Assembly (NCBI GenBank): GCA_023525715.1
Contig: CM042012.1
Span: 43,689,441 to 43,753,440 of the forward strand
Source of the DNA: Cichorium intybus
Taxonomy: Eukaryota; Streptophyta; Magnoliopsida; Asterales; Asteraceae
DNA: 64,000 nt
Direction: 5' to 3'
Shown here one piece after another: positions 29,431 through 42,400 of the stretch. Each line of letters starts with the position of its first letter. Positions within the stretch are counted from its first letter, which is position 1. Position numbers and translations under genes: made by a program. Under the pieces are notes generated by a model that was not told where the DNA came from, ran no database searches, and saw nothing but the letters and a program-made list of their open reading frames with translations.

Positions 29431-29736
29431 ATGGCAGCAACGATGGTTCTCAATCCTAAACCAACATCATCATCCCCACCACCAACCCTCCCCTCGCCTT
29501 ATTCCACTATCGACACCGTCCTCACCGACACCGAAGACGATCTTTACACTCACCTCAAATCCCTAAAACGCTAAATCAAAATCATCGAAATCCAAGAAGA
29601 ATATGTCAAATATTAGCAGAAAAACCTCAAACGCAAACTGTTGAGGACGCAAGAGAAGGTAAAGCGGATCCAATCGCTGCCGCTTATGATTGGTCGGTTC
29701 ATGGAGATGATAGACATATCCAAGTTTACTGGCGAG
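29431..29736 (+). pseudogene. 26S proteasome regulatory ATPase RPT3-like N-terminal exon, captured
   Basis: Reads MAATMVLNPKPTSSSPPPTL, then DTEDDLYTHLKSLKR. After a stop (29572) it continues IQEEYVKY, stop, QKNLKRKLLRTQEKVKRIQS and LMIGRFMEMID, ending at a GT donor after GGCGAG. The order matches exon 1 of plant RPT3, a base-ring ATPase of the 19S particle that unfolds substrates. Two in-frame stops and the absence of the AAA domain make it non-functional. Confidence 0.75.
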
Positions 29737-29980
29737 GTACTTACATGATACACTTCACTCCTTCCATACCTAATGACAAATCATGTTACGATCAATGAAT
29801 AACAAAACTGTATTCAGATTATGCCCTAGTTTTGTCGACGGATATGGAAATTAGAAACATTATCTTTGTTTTTAGTAATTTTTCCCTAATTCTGCTTCAA
29901 TTTTTCTGATGAAGGAAAGGAGGAAGTCAACGTATTTAAACTGTCAAGTTATATGCATTTGAGCTCGCCTGCCGATTATT

Positions 29981-30151
29981 TCTGAGCCTGAGGATCCAAA
30001 CCATATAGCAAAACTTGGTTCCCTGTTCACCATCTTCTTGAAAGGCACGATCGAGCTCCCTATTGACTTCCCAGGCACACGATTTTACACCTTGAAAAAA
30101 ACGGGAGCATCGATTAGAACAGAACTTATGGAGATAGGTAACCTATCGTAG
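29981..30151 (+). pseudogene. Cytochrome P450 fragment (CYP85 clan / CYP716-like), captured
   Basis: An open stretch reads PEDPNHIAKLGSLFTIFLKG, then TIELPIDFPGTRFYTLKKTG and a final IRTELMEIG. The LP-I-D/N-x-PGT-x-F block followed by basic residues is typical of the F-G region of P450s of the CYP716/CYP85 clan. Only about 55 residues remain, with no heme-binding loop. Confidence 0.6.
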
Positions 30152-30440
30152 ATTGCTCTGAAAGTCCTTCATCAGTAATGAGTACGAGCATTGGTTTTTG
30201 TGAATTTGGGGAAAACAGAGAGATAGCGTCGAGGACGGTGGAAACCAACTGATAATCAACAAAAATAAGCTTCGATTCGCTGTGTGTAAGGATGACAGAA
30301 TTCCTGATAAACTCACAGCCTTCGAATTTGAAGAGATAAATCGGTCTAGATCTTCGACCACAATGAGTGACTTGCGTGTAGTTTGTAATAAAAGCTTTTT
30401 TAGATCGGAATCGTCTTTAATTTTCAGATCGGAGACGTAG
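30143..30440 (-). pseudogene. AAA-ATPase fragment (BCS1-like/AAA-ATPase At-type), captured
   Basis: The minus strand reads LKIKDDSDLKKLLLQTTRKS, then LIVVEDLDRFI (Walker B) and KAVSLSGILSSL. This order is typical of plant membrane AAA-ATPases of the BCS1-like group. It ends after about 95 residues and has no Walker A. It is opposite in direction to the other two fragments. Confidence 0.65.
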
Positions 30441-30992
30441 TGGGTTAGGGTTGGGGGTGGGGGTTGAATTTTTATTTTTTTTAATTACCAAAATAATAAT
30501 ACCTCAAAAGAAAAAATAAAAAGAAATTAAAAAGGGTATATTGGTCTTTTTACCTAACCAAGGGACCATTAGTGTAAGATTTTGGCCACCACAGGAACCA
30601 AAAATGTGGGATTTCAAAACAATGACTACCGGTGTAATTTCATGTCAACCACAGGGACCAATATTTTAATTTACTCAAAAAGTTATATCTAATTTTTTTT
30701 TTATAAATGCAACCAAGACTATTAAAAAGATTAAAAAATATATAAAAAAATTATACTTATATTTTTATACATATGTATATTCATTTGCCTACGCTTATAT
30801 GCATATAATATGCATCTTTTATGAAAAACCCAAAAATATTAAGTTTCTTTTTTTGGATGTACATGCATAGTCCAATGCATATCTGAATGCAAAAAACTTA
30901 TTTTTGAACTTTCTTAAATCTCTAAATCACAACATAAAAAAATTTGGTATATTTTTTCGAAAAATATTGTGTAGAATAAAATGGGTTCTTAG

Positions 30993-31986
<994 letters not shown>

Positions 31987-32192
31987 TATATAAAGGGTTA
32001 ATAACATAAAAACCACCGTAATTTGAGCAAAATTGTAAGACCCGTTCCGCCGAGTCGCGGCCCGGAGGAATCCGCGGCGCGGCTTTAGGAAGAATCTAGA
32101 ATCGCGTAGGATTTGTACGCACGGCATGGTTCGGAAGAACCCGCGGCGCGGTGCGCCTCTATTGTGAAAACCCTAATTCGGATGTACACGCC

Positions 32193-32200
32193 TATATAAA
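32193..32200 (+). promoter_or_regulatory. TATA box of the Tekay LTR
   Basis: CCTATATAAAGG, conserved at 47162-47169 in the right LTR. Confidence 0.6.
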
Positions 32201-33028
32201 GGACCCCAGCCCTAGGGTTCGTGTTTTTGGAAGTTCTCTGGAGTGGAGTCGACTGGTTTCAGCAGAGGCTCTTCGGTTCTAAGGCTTTGAAGGTTTGAAG
32301 GAAGAGATACAACGTGGGGAAAGTCTTGTAGCCGATCGGGTGCATTCCTCTGTTTCCCAGAAACAAGGTAAGAGGATCTACCTTCTGATATTTCATTCTA
32401 TCCCGTCTTTATGATGTTATCCCTTGATTAGTAGTCTTAGATGACTTGTAACACTTAGGGTTTGGACCAAGGACATGCATGGACTTGCATGTCCATAAGG
32501 AAGTGATCTTAGGGTAGTTTTTGATCCCAGGAAGGGTGTAGAGTGGAACCCTAACCGATGACTATTCTGGTTAAGAGCAAAAAGAGGATTTCGAACTATT
32601 ACGAGTCAACGACGCGGACAGGCTATGTCGGCGACGCGGGTTCGAGTAAAACCCCGTAAGTGTAATGATAGTCCACGACGCGTAAGAGGAAGGTCGCGCC
32701 GCGGCGAGCAGCTGTTTGACCCCAAAGCTTATTTTCGACCAAATGTTGGGTCTAACCTTTAGGCCAGTCTATAGGAGTTTGGTCAGTGATTAATATGTTG
32801 TGTATGTGGGATTTAGGTGATCGGACGAGCCTAGTTTGGGATATTAGCGATTATCCGGACGGTTGTGATTCAGGTGAGTATCCTCACCTTACTATATGAT
32901 GTTGCATGTTAGGCATCTTGTGTGTTGTTTACATTTATATGATTTGCTCTATATCTGTGGTTATCTGTTGTTGGGCTCAGTACTGATGCGTGTCCCCTCG
33001 TAGCTATTGTATGGCGAGTTGGACTATT

Positions 33029-36000
33029 TGTGACACCCCATTTCTACTGTTTGCAAATACTATGGTTTTTCGTATAAATACTTGAATACAAAAATACGGT
33101 TTAACAAAAACCGATTAGTTACATATTTAAAACTGTGGGTGTTACAAATCCATACCAAACTAACCATAGTAAGCAAGAAAAGGATTAAACCTTGCGTCCA
33201 AAATAGGAGCTATGTGGGCTCCACTCCAGCTAAACTTCATCCAATTATAACTTAGCATTTAACCTGGAATACATGGCATAAAAATAGAATACGTAAGACA
33301 AAAATTGTCTCGTGAGTTACATGAGGTTTAGACTCAAACCTTTAACTTCTTTACCAACTTATACAAAACTTATAACATAAACTTCTGTCAAATCTTTATA
33401 TAAATATCATACTATGCTTTTTACTTCTCGAAATCATTTTATAACATTCTTTATAAAATAACATCTTCCAAAGTTTCAAGATATTACCATACCACTATTT
33501 CTTAATTTCTTTCAAAGCCATTTTATATCATTCTTTGCATAATTACATTCTTTCAAAACTTTACAATAGAATCATAGTACAACTCTTAACTTTTCAAGAA
33601 AATCATTCTTTGACATACTTTATGAAAATAACATTGTTCTTACTTTCTTTGACTGGTTTTATAAGCTTGCTGGATTTTTATACTTAGGGCTTTAATCACT
33701 ATAAGTGATACCCCAAGTCTCTATGGCTAGAAAGAACGGATCAATCCTTACCATAGAAGTGCTGAGGCGATCTACTTCGCGATGGGGCTTGTCCCCAGTA
33801 GACCCCTTACCTAACCCGGGAAGGTTGGAACATAGTTCCCTTACTAACGCTGCTTGCTACAATTACCAGTCATACAAAACATTTTTCTGCTTGCTTGAAC
33901 ATTACTTACATACATATAATTTGTGGCTAAACGCCAAACTTTATTACTTTCTATCTTTACGGCTATATGCCAAATTTATAACTTTAATTTCACATACTAA
34001 TCCATATGTTTAAAACATGTCTATATAACGTTTTAGGCTTAATGCCAAATCATACTTTCCAAACATTTTGTGGCTATATGCCCTTTCATACTAGAAAACA
34101 TTTACAATTTGTAATCGAAACATACTTCTTAAACATATTATGGCTATATGCCTATCCATGCTTTCAAATATGTATTCAAAATATATATACCTTCATATAA
34201 TTTGTTCATAGACCAAAACATAATTTCACATAATGGGTGCATAGACCAAAACATAGCTTCAATTATAGCATTAAACTTTCACCAATAAGTTAGAAATAAA
34301 ACTCTTGCATATAATTTCATATATAAGATTTTATAAGAAATCTTGTAAATACTTACTTGCCATGTACCCCAGAATGGGTAAAAATACTGCATGTACTCAC
34401 CTCGAGTCGGAAATGAAGAAATCCGTGCGGCAACTCCGCAATTCCAACCAAGCTTAAAACCGCACACCTTATACTCCTATAAGGTATATTAAGTTATTAT
34501 ATGACATAATAATTAAGCCATACCTTAATTATGTACTTGTGGAATTAAAACATTTATTATATTTATTTTTAGTTTTTAACCCCAAAACAGAAAGTCTGTT
34601 TATGACCACTTAAGCTCATCGTAACCTCAACAAATCAAGGATATATTTAGACATTCACCTAGCTCATCTCTTTACCTTTCCAGGGATGTAAGGACCATGC
34701 ATTAACTATTTTTCCTCTAATTTATATGAATTAACCAAGATTGGGTATCAAAATATGTTAAATCCAGAACAGGTTGCAAAGAATGCCACATTCTACCAAG
34801 GATCTTTTCAGCATAAATTCTAAGAAAAATCCTGCACATATTAGACCCAAGTACAAGACTACAGGGCCTGACTTCAAGTCATTTGCATTTTCCAAGAATA
34901 AAATAAAAATCCCCAAAGTTGACTGATGCAATCAGTCCACCTACTGAACCACACCTTAAAGAAACAATAATCGCTCAAAATGGGTTAAGAACTGAATTCT
35001 AAAATTTGGTGAAGACAAACTAGACTTCAACAGGGAACTAAGGCAACTGACCTTGCCCCCAAACCATTTTTGTACATTTAATTATGAATTTACCAATGCA
35101 TAATTATCTGTACAAGACAGTCCTGGACCAGTTGGTGCAAATTGCAACTTCCACCCAACTTTCGTATGGAATCAGACCCTAGGAAAAATCATGAGTAAAA
35201 TAGACTCAACAATAGAGATCTGAGAGTTGGAACCAACTCAAAATACGTTTTCAAACTCAAGATACAAAATTCACAATACAGAACAAATCAGAAACGATAG
35301 TGCTGATGAGAAAAACATTGGTCTGTGATATTTCCCAATTACCATAAACTTGAGAATGGAATCAGACATCCATCTTTTCCAGATATCAAATTTACTTAAA
35401 TACAATGATTCTAGGAGGCGGAATCATGTAAAAAGCTTTCTCCAAACTCCTTTTATAAAATAAACAAAACAGCATGACTAATCTGAACGGAATTAGAGCA
35501 GTATGTAAAGATGAGCAATTACCCCATACATCCGTTCTTTAAAACAGATAATGATCTACTGTAGAAAGTTTCTCAACTCAATTTGTGAACCGTGTGCACT
35601 GATACTAACCTTATTTGACCTCTGGAACTCCAGATATGATTTTTGCAAGAAGAGAGACTCACCAGAGGAATCTGTCAGAAACCCTAAGTCAGGTTGCGAA
35701 ATTCATAACTCCACTTCTAGACATTGAAATCGAAAATCCTTCGGTCAGAACCTTCATTTATATCTTGGGAACCTTCAGTTAAAATTTCGTGGCGATCCAA
35801 CATCTGAATCTACGGGAAATGATCGAACACTGGGGGTGAGTCTTCAAAAACGGGAATAGAGAAGGTTAGGGTTTCCATGAGAGAGGCTCTTGATATTCTT
35901 TTCCCCATCCAAAAACGCAGCAGCTCCAAAGAAAAATAATTATATGTACTATGGTTAAATTGCAAAAATGGTCCCTCTATTTTGGTCCTATAAATTTTAG

Positions 36001-36239
36001 TTAACCCAAAACCCCCAAATACAACTTATTAAGTATACAAATATGACATAATCCTCCTCTCAACTTATAAATTAGATTAGAGTTATTATTTCGTCATTAT
36101 TATTATTATTAGTCGTAATAATCAATGTTTGATTCCACGATTCGCTTCCAATATAAAAATCTATTTCCTTTATTTTAAAATACGATACTAAATAATTGGA
36201 AATATTTATAATCGCTAACGCCAAAAATGGGGTGTTACA
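33029..36239 (-). repeat. 3' LTR (element orientation) of the young element
   Basis: 3211 bp, identical to 39458-42668 except one mismatch seen by eye (T at about 34202 against G at about 40631). Short frames inside it occur identically in both copies and have no known domain. Internal motifs GGCTATATGCC and CATAGACCAAAACATA are repeated. Confidence 0.93.
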
Positions 36240-36254
36240 ACTCTCCCCCACTTA
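36240..36254 (-). other. Polypurine tract of the young element
   Basis: The minus strand reads TAAGTGGGGGAGAGT just before the LTR. Confidence 0.8.
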
Positions 36255-36810
36255 TAAGAATTTCGTCCCCGAAATTCAACACCAAGACAATAGGTAATCT
36301 AGGTTGAAACTTTCATTAGCCCATAATTCCATAAGATTAACAGTATGTGAATACATTAGCCCATACTTCATTTTTATATTGGTCTATTAATTTTTCCATA
36401 ACTACTAGCCCAACGACATTAGCCCAAATATGTTAAGCTTTAACCCATTAGGCCTCAAGTCCAACACGAGATGAAAAGTCGAAATAAGTCAATGTCAATA
36501 CCTCTCCAATGTTAACAGATAGGTCGTACACTTTGTTTTTATGTGACATGACATCACTAATAATCAACAGCCTACAACAGTCTGTGCAATTAAGTAATCA
36601 GTAAACGACACCACTTTATTCATCTTTATTCCAAAAAAAATCTCATCAATATCCCTTTATCACTAGAGTCTAGCAGTGAATTTTTGAAAATTAATCGGCA
36701 CTCAGGGTAGTGGAGGGTCGCATCCACTGTAGATGGTTTGAATTTTGGTAATAAGAACGTAAAGTGTCCTTTCAATTACATACGTCCTTTCGGTTCCAGC
36801 TGCAAAATGC

Positions 36811-36819
36811 TATATATAC
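36811..36819 (+). promoter_or_regulatory. Candidate TATA box of the RWP-RK gene
   Basis: TATATATAC lies about 100 bp before the chosen ATG, giving a leader of roughly 70 bases. The promoter was assigned by position only. Confidence 0.45.
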
Positions 36820-36915
36820 AGGTAAGTAGCATCATTTATTTCCACATTCATTTTCAGTCTCATTCTCTTCTTTCACTAGTTTGTTCGTATACGAACTCAC
36901 ATTTAAAGCTAAGTC

Positions 36916-38534
36916 ATGGAAAACAGATCTTCAATGGGCGATCTGTCAAACCCTGGACCTGGTTTTCAGCAAGGAGAGGGTTCTTCAAATCAGACATCTT
37001 TACCGGAGTTCGGTTACTTTAACATTCTAAACATCCATTATTATTTTTTTTATTTTTGTTGATTTTTTTATTTATGGTACAGTCTTCCAGATATACAATC
37101 TATAGAGCCACTCAACGATGAGCCGGAAATTTTTCCCGAGCTAAACATCAACTTAGACGATCCGGTGAATGTATCTTTAGACCATGCACTTGAACAAACT
37201 CCACACCTTCTACCAGGTTAAATTCTTTTAAATGATTGCTTTTATGAATATTCAATTTTATTTTATTATCTGACAATTGTTATTCGTAGACCCATCTGTA
37301 GATGATCTATCTGGCTACAATCCATTCATCGACGTACCCTCAACGAGTAGTGAGATCATCCCCACGAATCAAGGATTCATGGCTGACATTCAAAATGCCA
37401 ATCAATTACAAACGACTCATAACATAAATATTGAAGTGAATCCCGAACTTGGGGTTGGTTTTCAATATCAAAATCACCTTCAGGTGATTCAGAGGAAACT
37501 AGAAGGATTTCAAAATCCTGAGTCCATGATTGAAAACGTACAATTACCACCAATAGAAGCTACTGATTTTAATGAATCAATGTCCATCTTTAGTTCAGAA
37601 AATCAGGATCATGTTCAAATGATCCCAACTAATAATAATAATAATACATTTGAACTCAATCCTTCAACTCCGACAACCACAGTAGCTGGCAGTAGAAGAG
37701 GTTTCAGACACTCATTAAGTAGAGAAATAATAGCTGAACACTTTAATGAACCAATTGAGAAAGCTGCGAAGGAACTCAACATTGGAACGACACAATTAAA
37801 AAAACGCTGTAGAGACTTAGGTATTGAACATTGGCCCCAACGACAACTTAAGAGTCTCCAAACTCTTATTGATCGTGTTGAGGTAAGGAATTACATTTTT
37901 TTTTTATATCATAAAGTTGTAATTACTAAAGTTATTTGTGTCACAGGAATTTGGCAACAAGTTTAGTGGAGCAGCTGGATTATCGAAAGATTTATTACCC
38001 AACCTACAAATGGAGAAAGAAGCAATAATTGAAGGATCACAATCGGGTCTAACAGACGGCACAAAGAAACTGATACAGGCTGCTCATAAGGTTGAATATA
38101 AGAAAAGAAAATTTCTGGAAAAGGGGGAAAGTTCATCAAGAATTCATACACAGCAGCAACCTCTGCCATCTAATTCTGGTATGAGTAGTACTAATCCTGG
38201 TTTACTCGAGCCTGTGAGTGAGGGGAATTTTGGAGGCTCTGTAGGTAACCTAGCATTGTTTCCTCCTTCTTATAGCTACCCCCAGCTGGTTCCAAATTGG
38301 AACCCTTCCTCATCACTTCCCTACTTACACACTCCTCAAACGAGTCAATTTTTAGCCCATACTCATGGGGTTACGGGTTCCAACCCTATCGAGACCCCAC
38401 GCCTTGGAGCTCCTCCTCCAATAACTGAAAACATACCCCTTCCAAATCCTCAAGAAGGTACAAGTCGACCTATAGATGACAAAGAGTGGAGTGTAGATGA
38501 TCTTTTTTCGCTTCCTTCTGATTCTTCAGTTTAG
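36916..38534 (+). CDS. RWP-RK (RKD-like) transcription factor inside the LTR element, four exons
   Basis: Predicted exons are 36916-37012, 37091-37216, 37290-37882 and 37947-38534, giving 467 aa with all introns GT...AG and frame kept at each junction. The RWP-RK DNA-binding domain is at residues about 214-265: AAKELNIGTTQLKKRCRDLG then the signature as HWPQRQ, a degenerate form of RWPxRK. After the domain, KKLIQAAHKVEYKKRK matches the basic tail motif of RKD proteins. RKD proteins control egg-cell and early-embryo programmes. The N terminus is acidic and Asn-rich, and the C-terminal region of about 150 residues is Pro/Ser-rich and longer than usual for RKDs. No stop or frameshift is seen. 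It is antisense to the element, so its introns would not be spliced from element RNA. Expression and function are unknown; the exon-1 ATG and first two splice sites are the least certain. Confidence 0.8.
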
Positions 38535-39440
38535 GCTACTAGTTCTGTAAACTTTTCTTAATGTATTACTATAAAGTTATAGTAATGGGTCATATGTATC
38601 GATGTATTACTACTTTTATTTATTATTAATATTATTCCAATCTTTCTTTCTTTGGTCACTGCAGTGACACTACTTTTATCTTTATTCTATAATCATAATT
38701 CGTTTCCGTTAGACAACGAAATTTTCAGTTATACTCTTTCTTTTATATTTGTACTATATGCTCCATTAACATTTTCAATATATTTATTCCTTCAGGCTAT
38801 ATCTCTTTTACTGGTTTCTTTCATATTGTCTCGGGAGTATTAATTATCTTATTAATTTCTTTTACCTTGTCATACTAAGTGGTATATATCCACTGCATTA
38901 ACCTTTAATATTTATAATCTTACTTATTTTTTTTATTACATAGGCATATAATCCCTATGTTATTCTTACTATCCTCTTCAAAACTCTTACTCACCAGATT
39001 ACCATAATCCCTTTACAATTCCACCAGTCTCAATACATATCCTGTGATTATGATAATACGGGCCCATATTACCATAATCACCTATACATATTGATTCTGC
39101 TGTTACCACAAGGTCTCATGGGACACTGGTTCCTTTAACATATAACACCATTGTAAATACATGGTGATCAGTACTGGGAATCTTTCTACTTTATAAACAT
39201 AGTCTTTAATAAATATAGACAGTTATAGAAAATATCATACCATTTTCTTAACAGTCAAACTTTTGCTCAATCAAAGCGTTAGCTAAACATTTCTTAAAGT
39301 TATATATATGCATATATTAAGTGATGCAAAATATCTTAGTCATTTAAGACATCATATAGCATACTTTCATGAACTAACATTCCTATAGCACGAGTTTAAG
39401 CCTAGGAGTGGAACAAGCCAATCCTAATTCGCTTAAACTA
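38535..39440 (+). other. 3' flank of the RWP-RK gene within the element
   Basis: About 900 bp, AT-rich, no further ORF recognised. It presumably holds the gene's 3' UTR and the element's 5' internal leader (on the minus strand). Confidence 0.5.
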
Positions 39441-39455
39441 TGGCTCTGATACCAA
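39441..39455 (-). other. Primer-binding site of the young element
   Basis: The minus strand reads TTGGTATCAGAGCCA, two bases inside the LTR. It matches the initiator-Met tRNA-type PBS common in plant LTR elements. Confidence 0.9.
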
Positions 39456-39457
39456 CT

Positions 39458-42400
39458 TGTGACACCCCATTTCTACTGTTTGCAAATACTATGGTTTTTC
39501 GTATAAATACTTGAATACAAAAATACGGTTTAACAAAAACCGATTAGTTACATATTTAAAACTGTGGGTGTTACAAATCCATACCAAACTAACCATAGTA
39601 AGCAAGAAAAGGATTAAACCTTGCGTCCAAAATAGGAGCTATGTGGGCTCCACTCCAGCTAAACTTCATCCAATTATAACTTAGCATTTAACCTGGAATA
39701 CATGGCATAAAAATAGAATACGTAAGACAAAAATTGTCTCGTGAGTTACATGAGGTTTAGACTCAAACCTTTAACTTCTTTACCAACTTATACAAAACTT
39801 ATAACATAAACTTCTGTCAAATCTTTATATAAATATCATACTATGCTTTTTACTTCTCGAAATCATTTTATAACATTCTTTATAAAATAACATCTTCCAA
39901 AGTTTCAAGATATTACCATACCACTATTTCTTAATTTCTTTCAAAGCCATTTTATATCATTCTTTGCATAATTACATTCTTTCAAAACTTTACAATAGAA
40001 TCATAGTACAACTCTTAACTTTTCAAGAAAATCATTCTTTGACATACTTTATGAAAATAACATTGTTCTTACTTTCTTTGACTGGTTTTATAAGCTTGCT
40101 GGATTTTTATACTTAGGGCTTTAATCACTATAAGTGATACCCCAAGTCTCTATGGCTAGAAAGAACGGATCAATCCTTACCATAGAAGTGCTGAGGCGAT
40201 CTACTTCGCGATGGGGCTTGTCCCCAGTAGACCCCTTACCTAACCCGGGAAGGTTGGAACATAGTTCCCTTACTAACGCTGCTTGCTACAATTACCAGTC
40301 ATACAAAACATTTTTCTGCTTGCTTGAACATTACTTACATACATATAATTTGTGGCTAAACGCCAAACTTTATTACTTTCTATCTTTACGGCTATATGCC
40401 AAATTTATAACTTTAATTTCACATACTAATCCATATGTTTAAAACATGTCTATATAACGTTTTAGGCTTAATGCCAAATCATACTTTCCAAACATTTTGT
40501 GGCTATATGCCCTTTCATACTAGAAAACATTTACAATTTGTAATCGAAACATACTTCTTAAACATATTATGGCTATATGCCTATCCATGCTTTCAAATAT
40601 GTATTCAAAATATATATACCTTCATATAATTGGTTCATAGACCAAAACATAATTTCACATAATGGGTGCATAGACCAAAACATAGCTTCAATTATAGCAT
40701 TAAACTTTCACCAATAAGTTAGAAATAAAACTCTTGCATATAATTTCATATATAAGATTTTATAAGAAATCTTGTAAATACTTACTTGCCATGTACCCCA
40801 GAATGGGTAAAAATACTGCATGTACTCACCTCGAGTCGGAAATGAAGAAATCCGTGCGGCAACTCCGCAATTCCAACCAAGCTTAAAACCGCACACCTTA
40901 TACTCCTATAAGGTATATTAAGTTATTATATGACATAATAATTAAGCCATACCTTAATTATGTACTTGTGGAATTAAAACATTTATTATATTTATTTTTA
41001 GTTTTTAACCCCAAAACAGAAAGTCTGTTTATGACCACTTAAGCTCATCGTAACCTCAACAAATCAAGGATATATTTAGACATTCACCTAGCTCATCTCT
41101 TTACCTTTCCAGGGATGTAAGGACCATGCATTAACTATTTTTCCTCTAATTTATATGAATTAACCAAGATTGGGTATCAAAATATGTTAAATCCAGAACA
41201 GGTTGCAAAGAATGCCACATTCTACCAAGGATCTTTTCAGCATAAATTCTAAGAAAAATCCTGCACATATTAGACCCAAGTACAAGACTACAGGGCCTGA
41301 CTTCAAGTCATTTGCATTTTCCAAGAATAAAATAAAAATCCCCAAAGTTGACTGATGCAATCAGTCCACCTACTGAACCACACCTTAAAGAAACAATAAT
41401 CGCTCAAAATGGGTTAAGAACTGAATTCTAAAATTTGGTGAAGACAAACTAGACTTCAACAGGGAACTAAGGCAACTGACCTTGCCCCCAAACCATTTTT
41501 GTACATTTAATTATGAATTTACCAATGCATAATTATCTGTACAAGACAGTCCTGGACCAGTTGGTGCAAATTGCAACTTCCACCCAACTTTCGTATGGAA
41601 TCAGACCCTAGGAAAAATCATGAGTAAAATAGACTCAACAATAGAGATCTGAGAGTTGGAACCAACTCAAAATACGTTTTCAAACTCAAGATACAAAATT
41701 CACAATACAGAACAAATCAGAAACGATAGTGCTGATGAGAAAAACATTGGTCTGTGATATTTCCCAATTACCATAAACTTGAGAATGGAATCAGACATCC
41801 ATCTTTTCCAGATATCAAATTTACTTAAATACAATGATTCTAGGAGGCGGAATCATGTAAAAAGCTTTCTCCAAACTCCTTTTATAAAATAAACAAAACA
41901 GCATGACTAATCTGAACGGAATTAGAGCAGTATGTAAAGATGAGCAATTACCCCATACATCCGTTCTTTAAAACAGATAATGATCTACTGTAGAAAGTTT
42001 CTCAACTCAATTTGTGAACCGTGTGCACTGATACTAACCTTATTTGACCTCTGGAACTCCAGATATGATTTTTGCAAGAAGAGAGACTCACCAGAGGAAT
42101 CTGTCAGAAACCCTAAGTCAGGTTGCGAAATTCATAACTCCACTTCTAGACATTGAAATCGAAAATCCTTCGGTCAGAACCTTCATTTATATCTTGGGAA
42201 CCTTCAGTTAAAATTTCGTGGCGATCCAACATCTGAATCTACGGGAAATGATCGAACACTGGGGGTGAGTCTTCAAAAACGGGAATAGAGAAGGTTAGGG
42301 TTTCCATGAGAGAGGCTCTTGATATTCTTTTCCCCATCCAAAAACGCAGCAGCTCCAAAGAAAAATAATTATATGTACTATGGTTAAATTGCAAAAATGG

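Larger units (their letters stand above)
29119..30676. mobile_element. Chimeric Pack-MULE carrying fragments of three genes
   Basis: Ends GAGTAAATTACAATTTTGAT and the inverted ...AATTTACTC belong to the same TIR family as 16516-18165. The target duplication is 9 bp with one mismatch (AAAAAGTTG at 29110-29118, AAAAAGTTA at 30677-30685). Inside are pieces of a proteasome ATPase (RPT3-like), a cytochrome P450 and an AAA-ATPase, from unrelated genes. No transposase. Confidence 0.85.

Noticed and set aside
29362..29574. A short intact protein gene
   Set aside because: It is the 5' part of the captured RPT3-like exon; homology continues past the stop, and the first 23 codons lie before the RPT3-like start.
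33705..34013. 102-codon frame repeated identically at 40134-40442
   Set aside because: It lies inside both LTRs; identity reflects LTR duplication, not a protein under selection. No recognisable domain.
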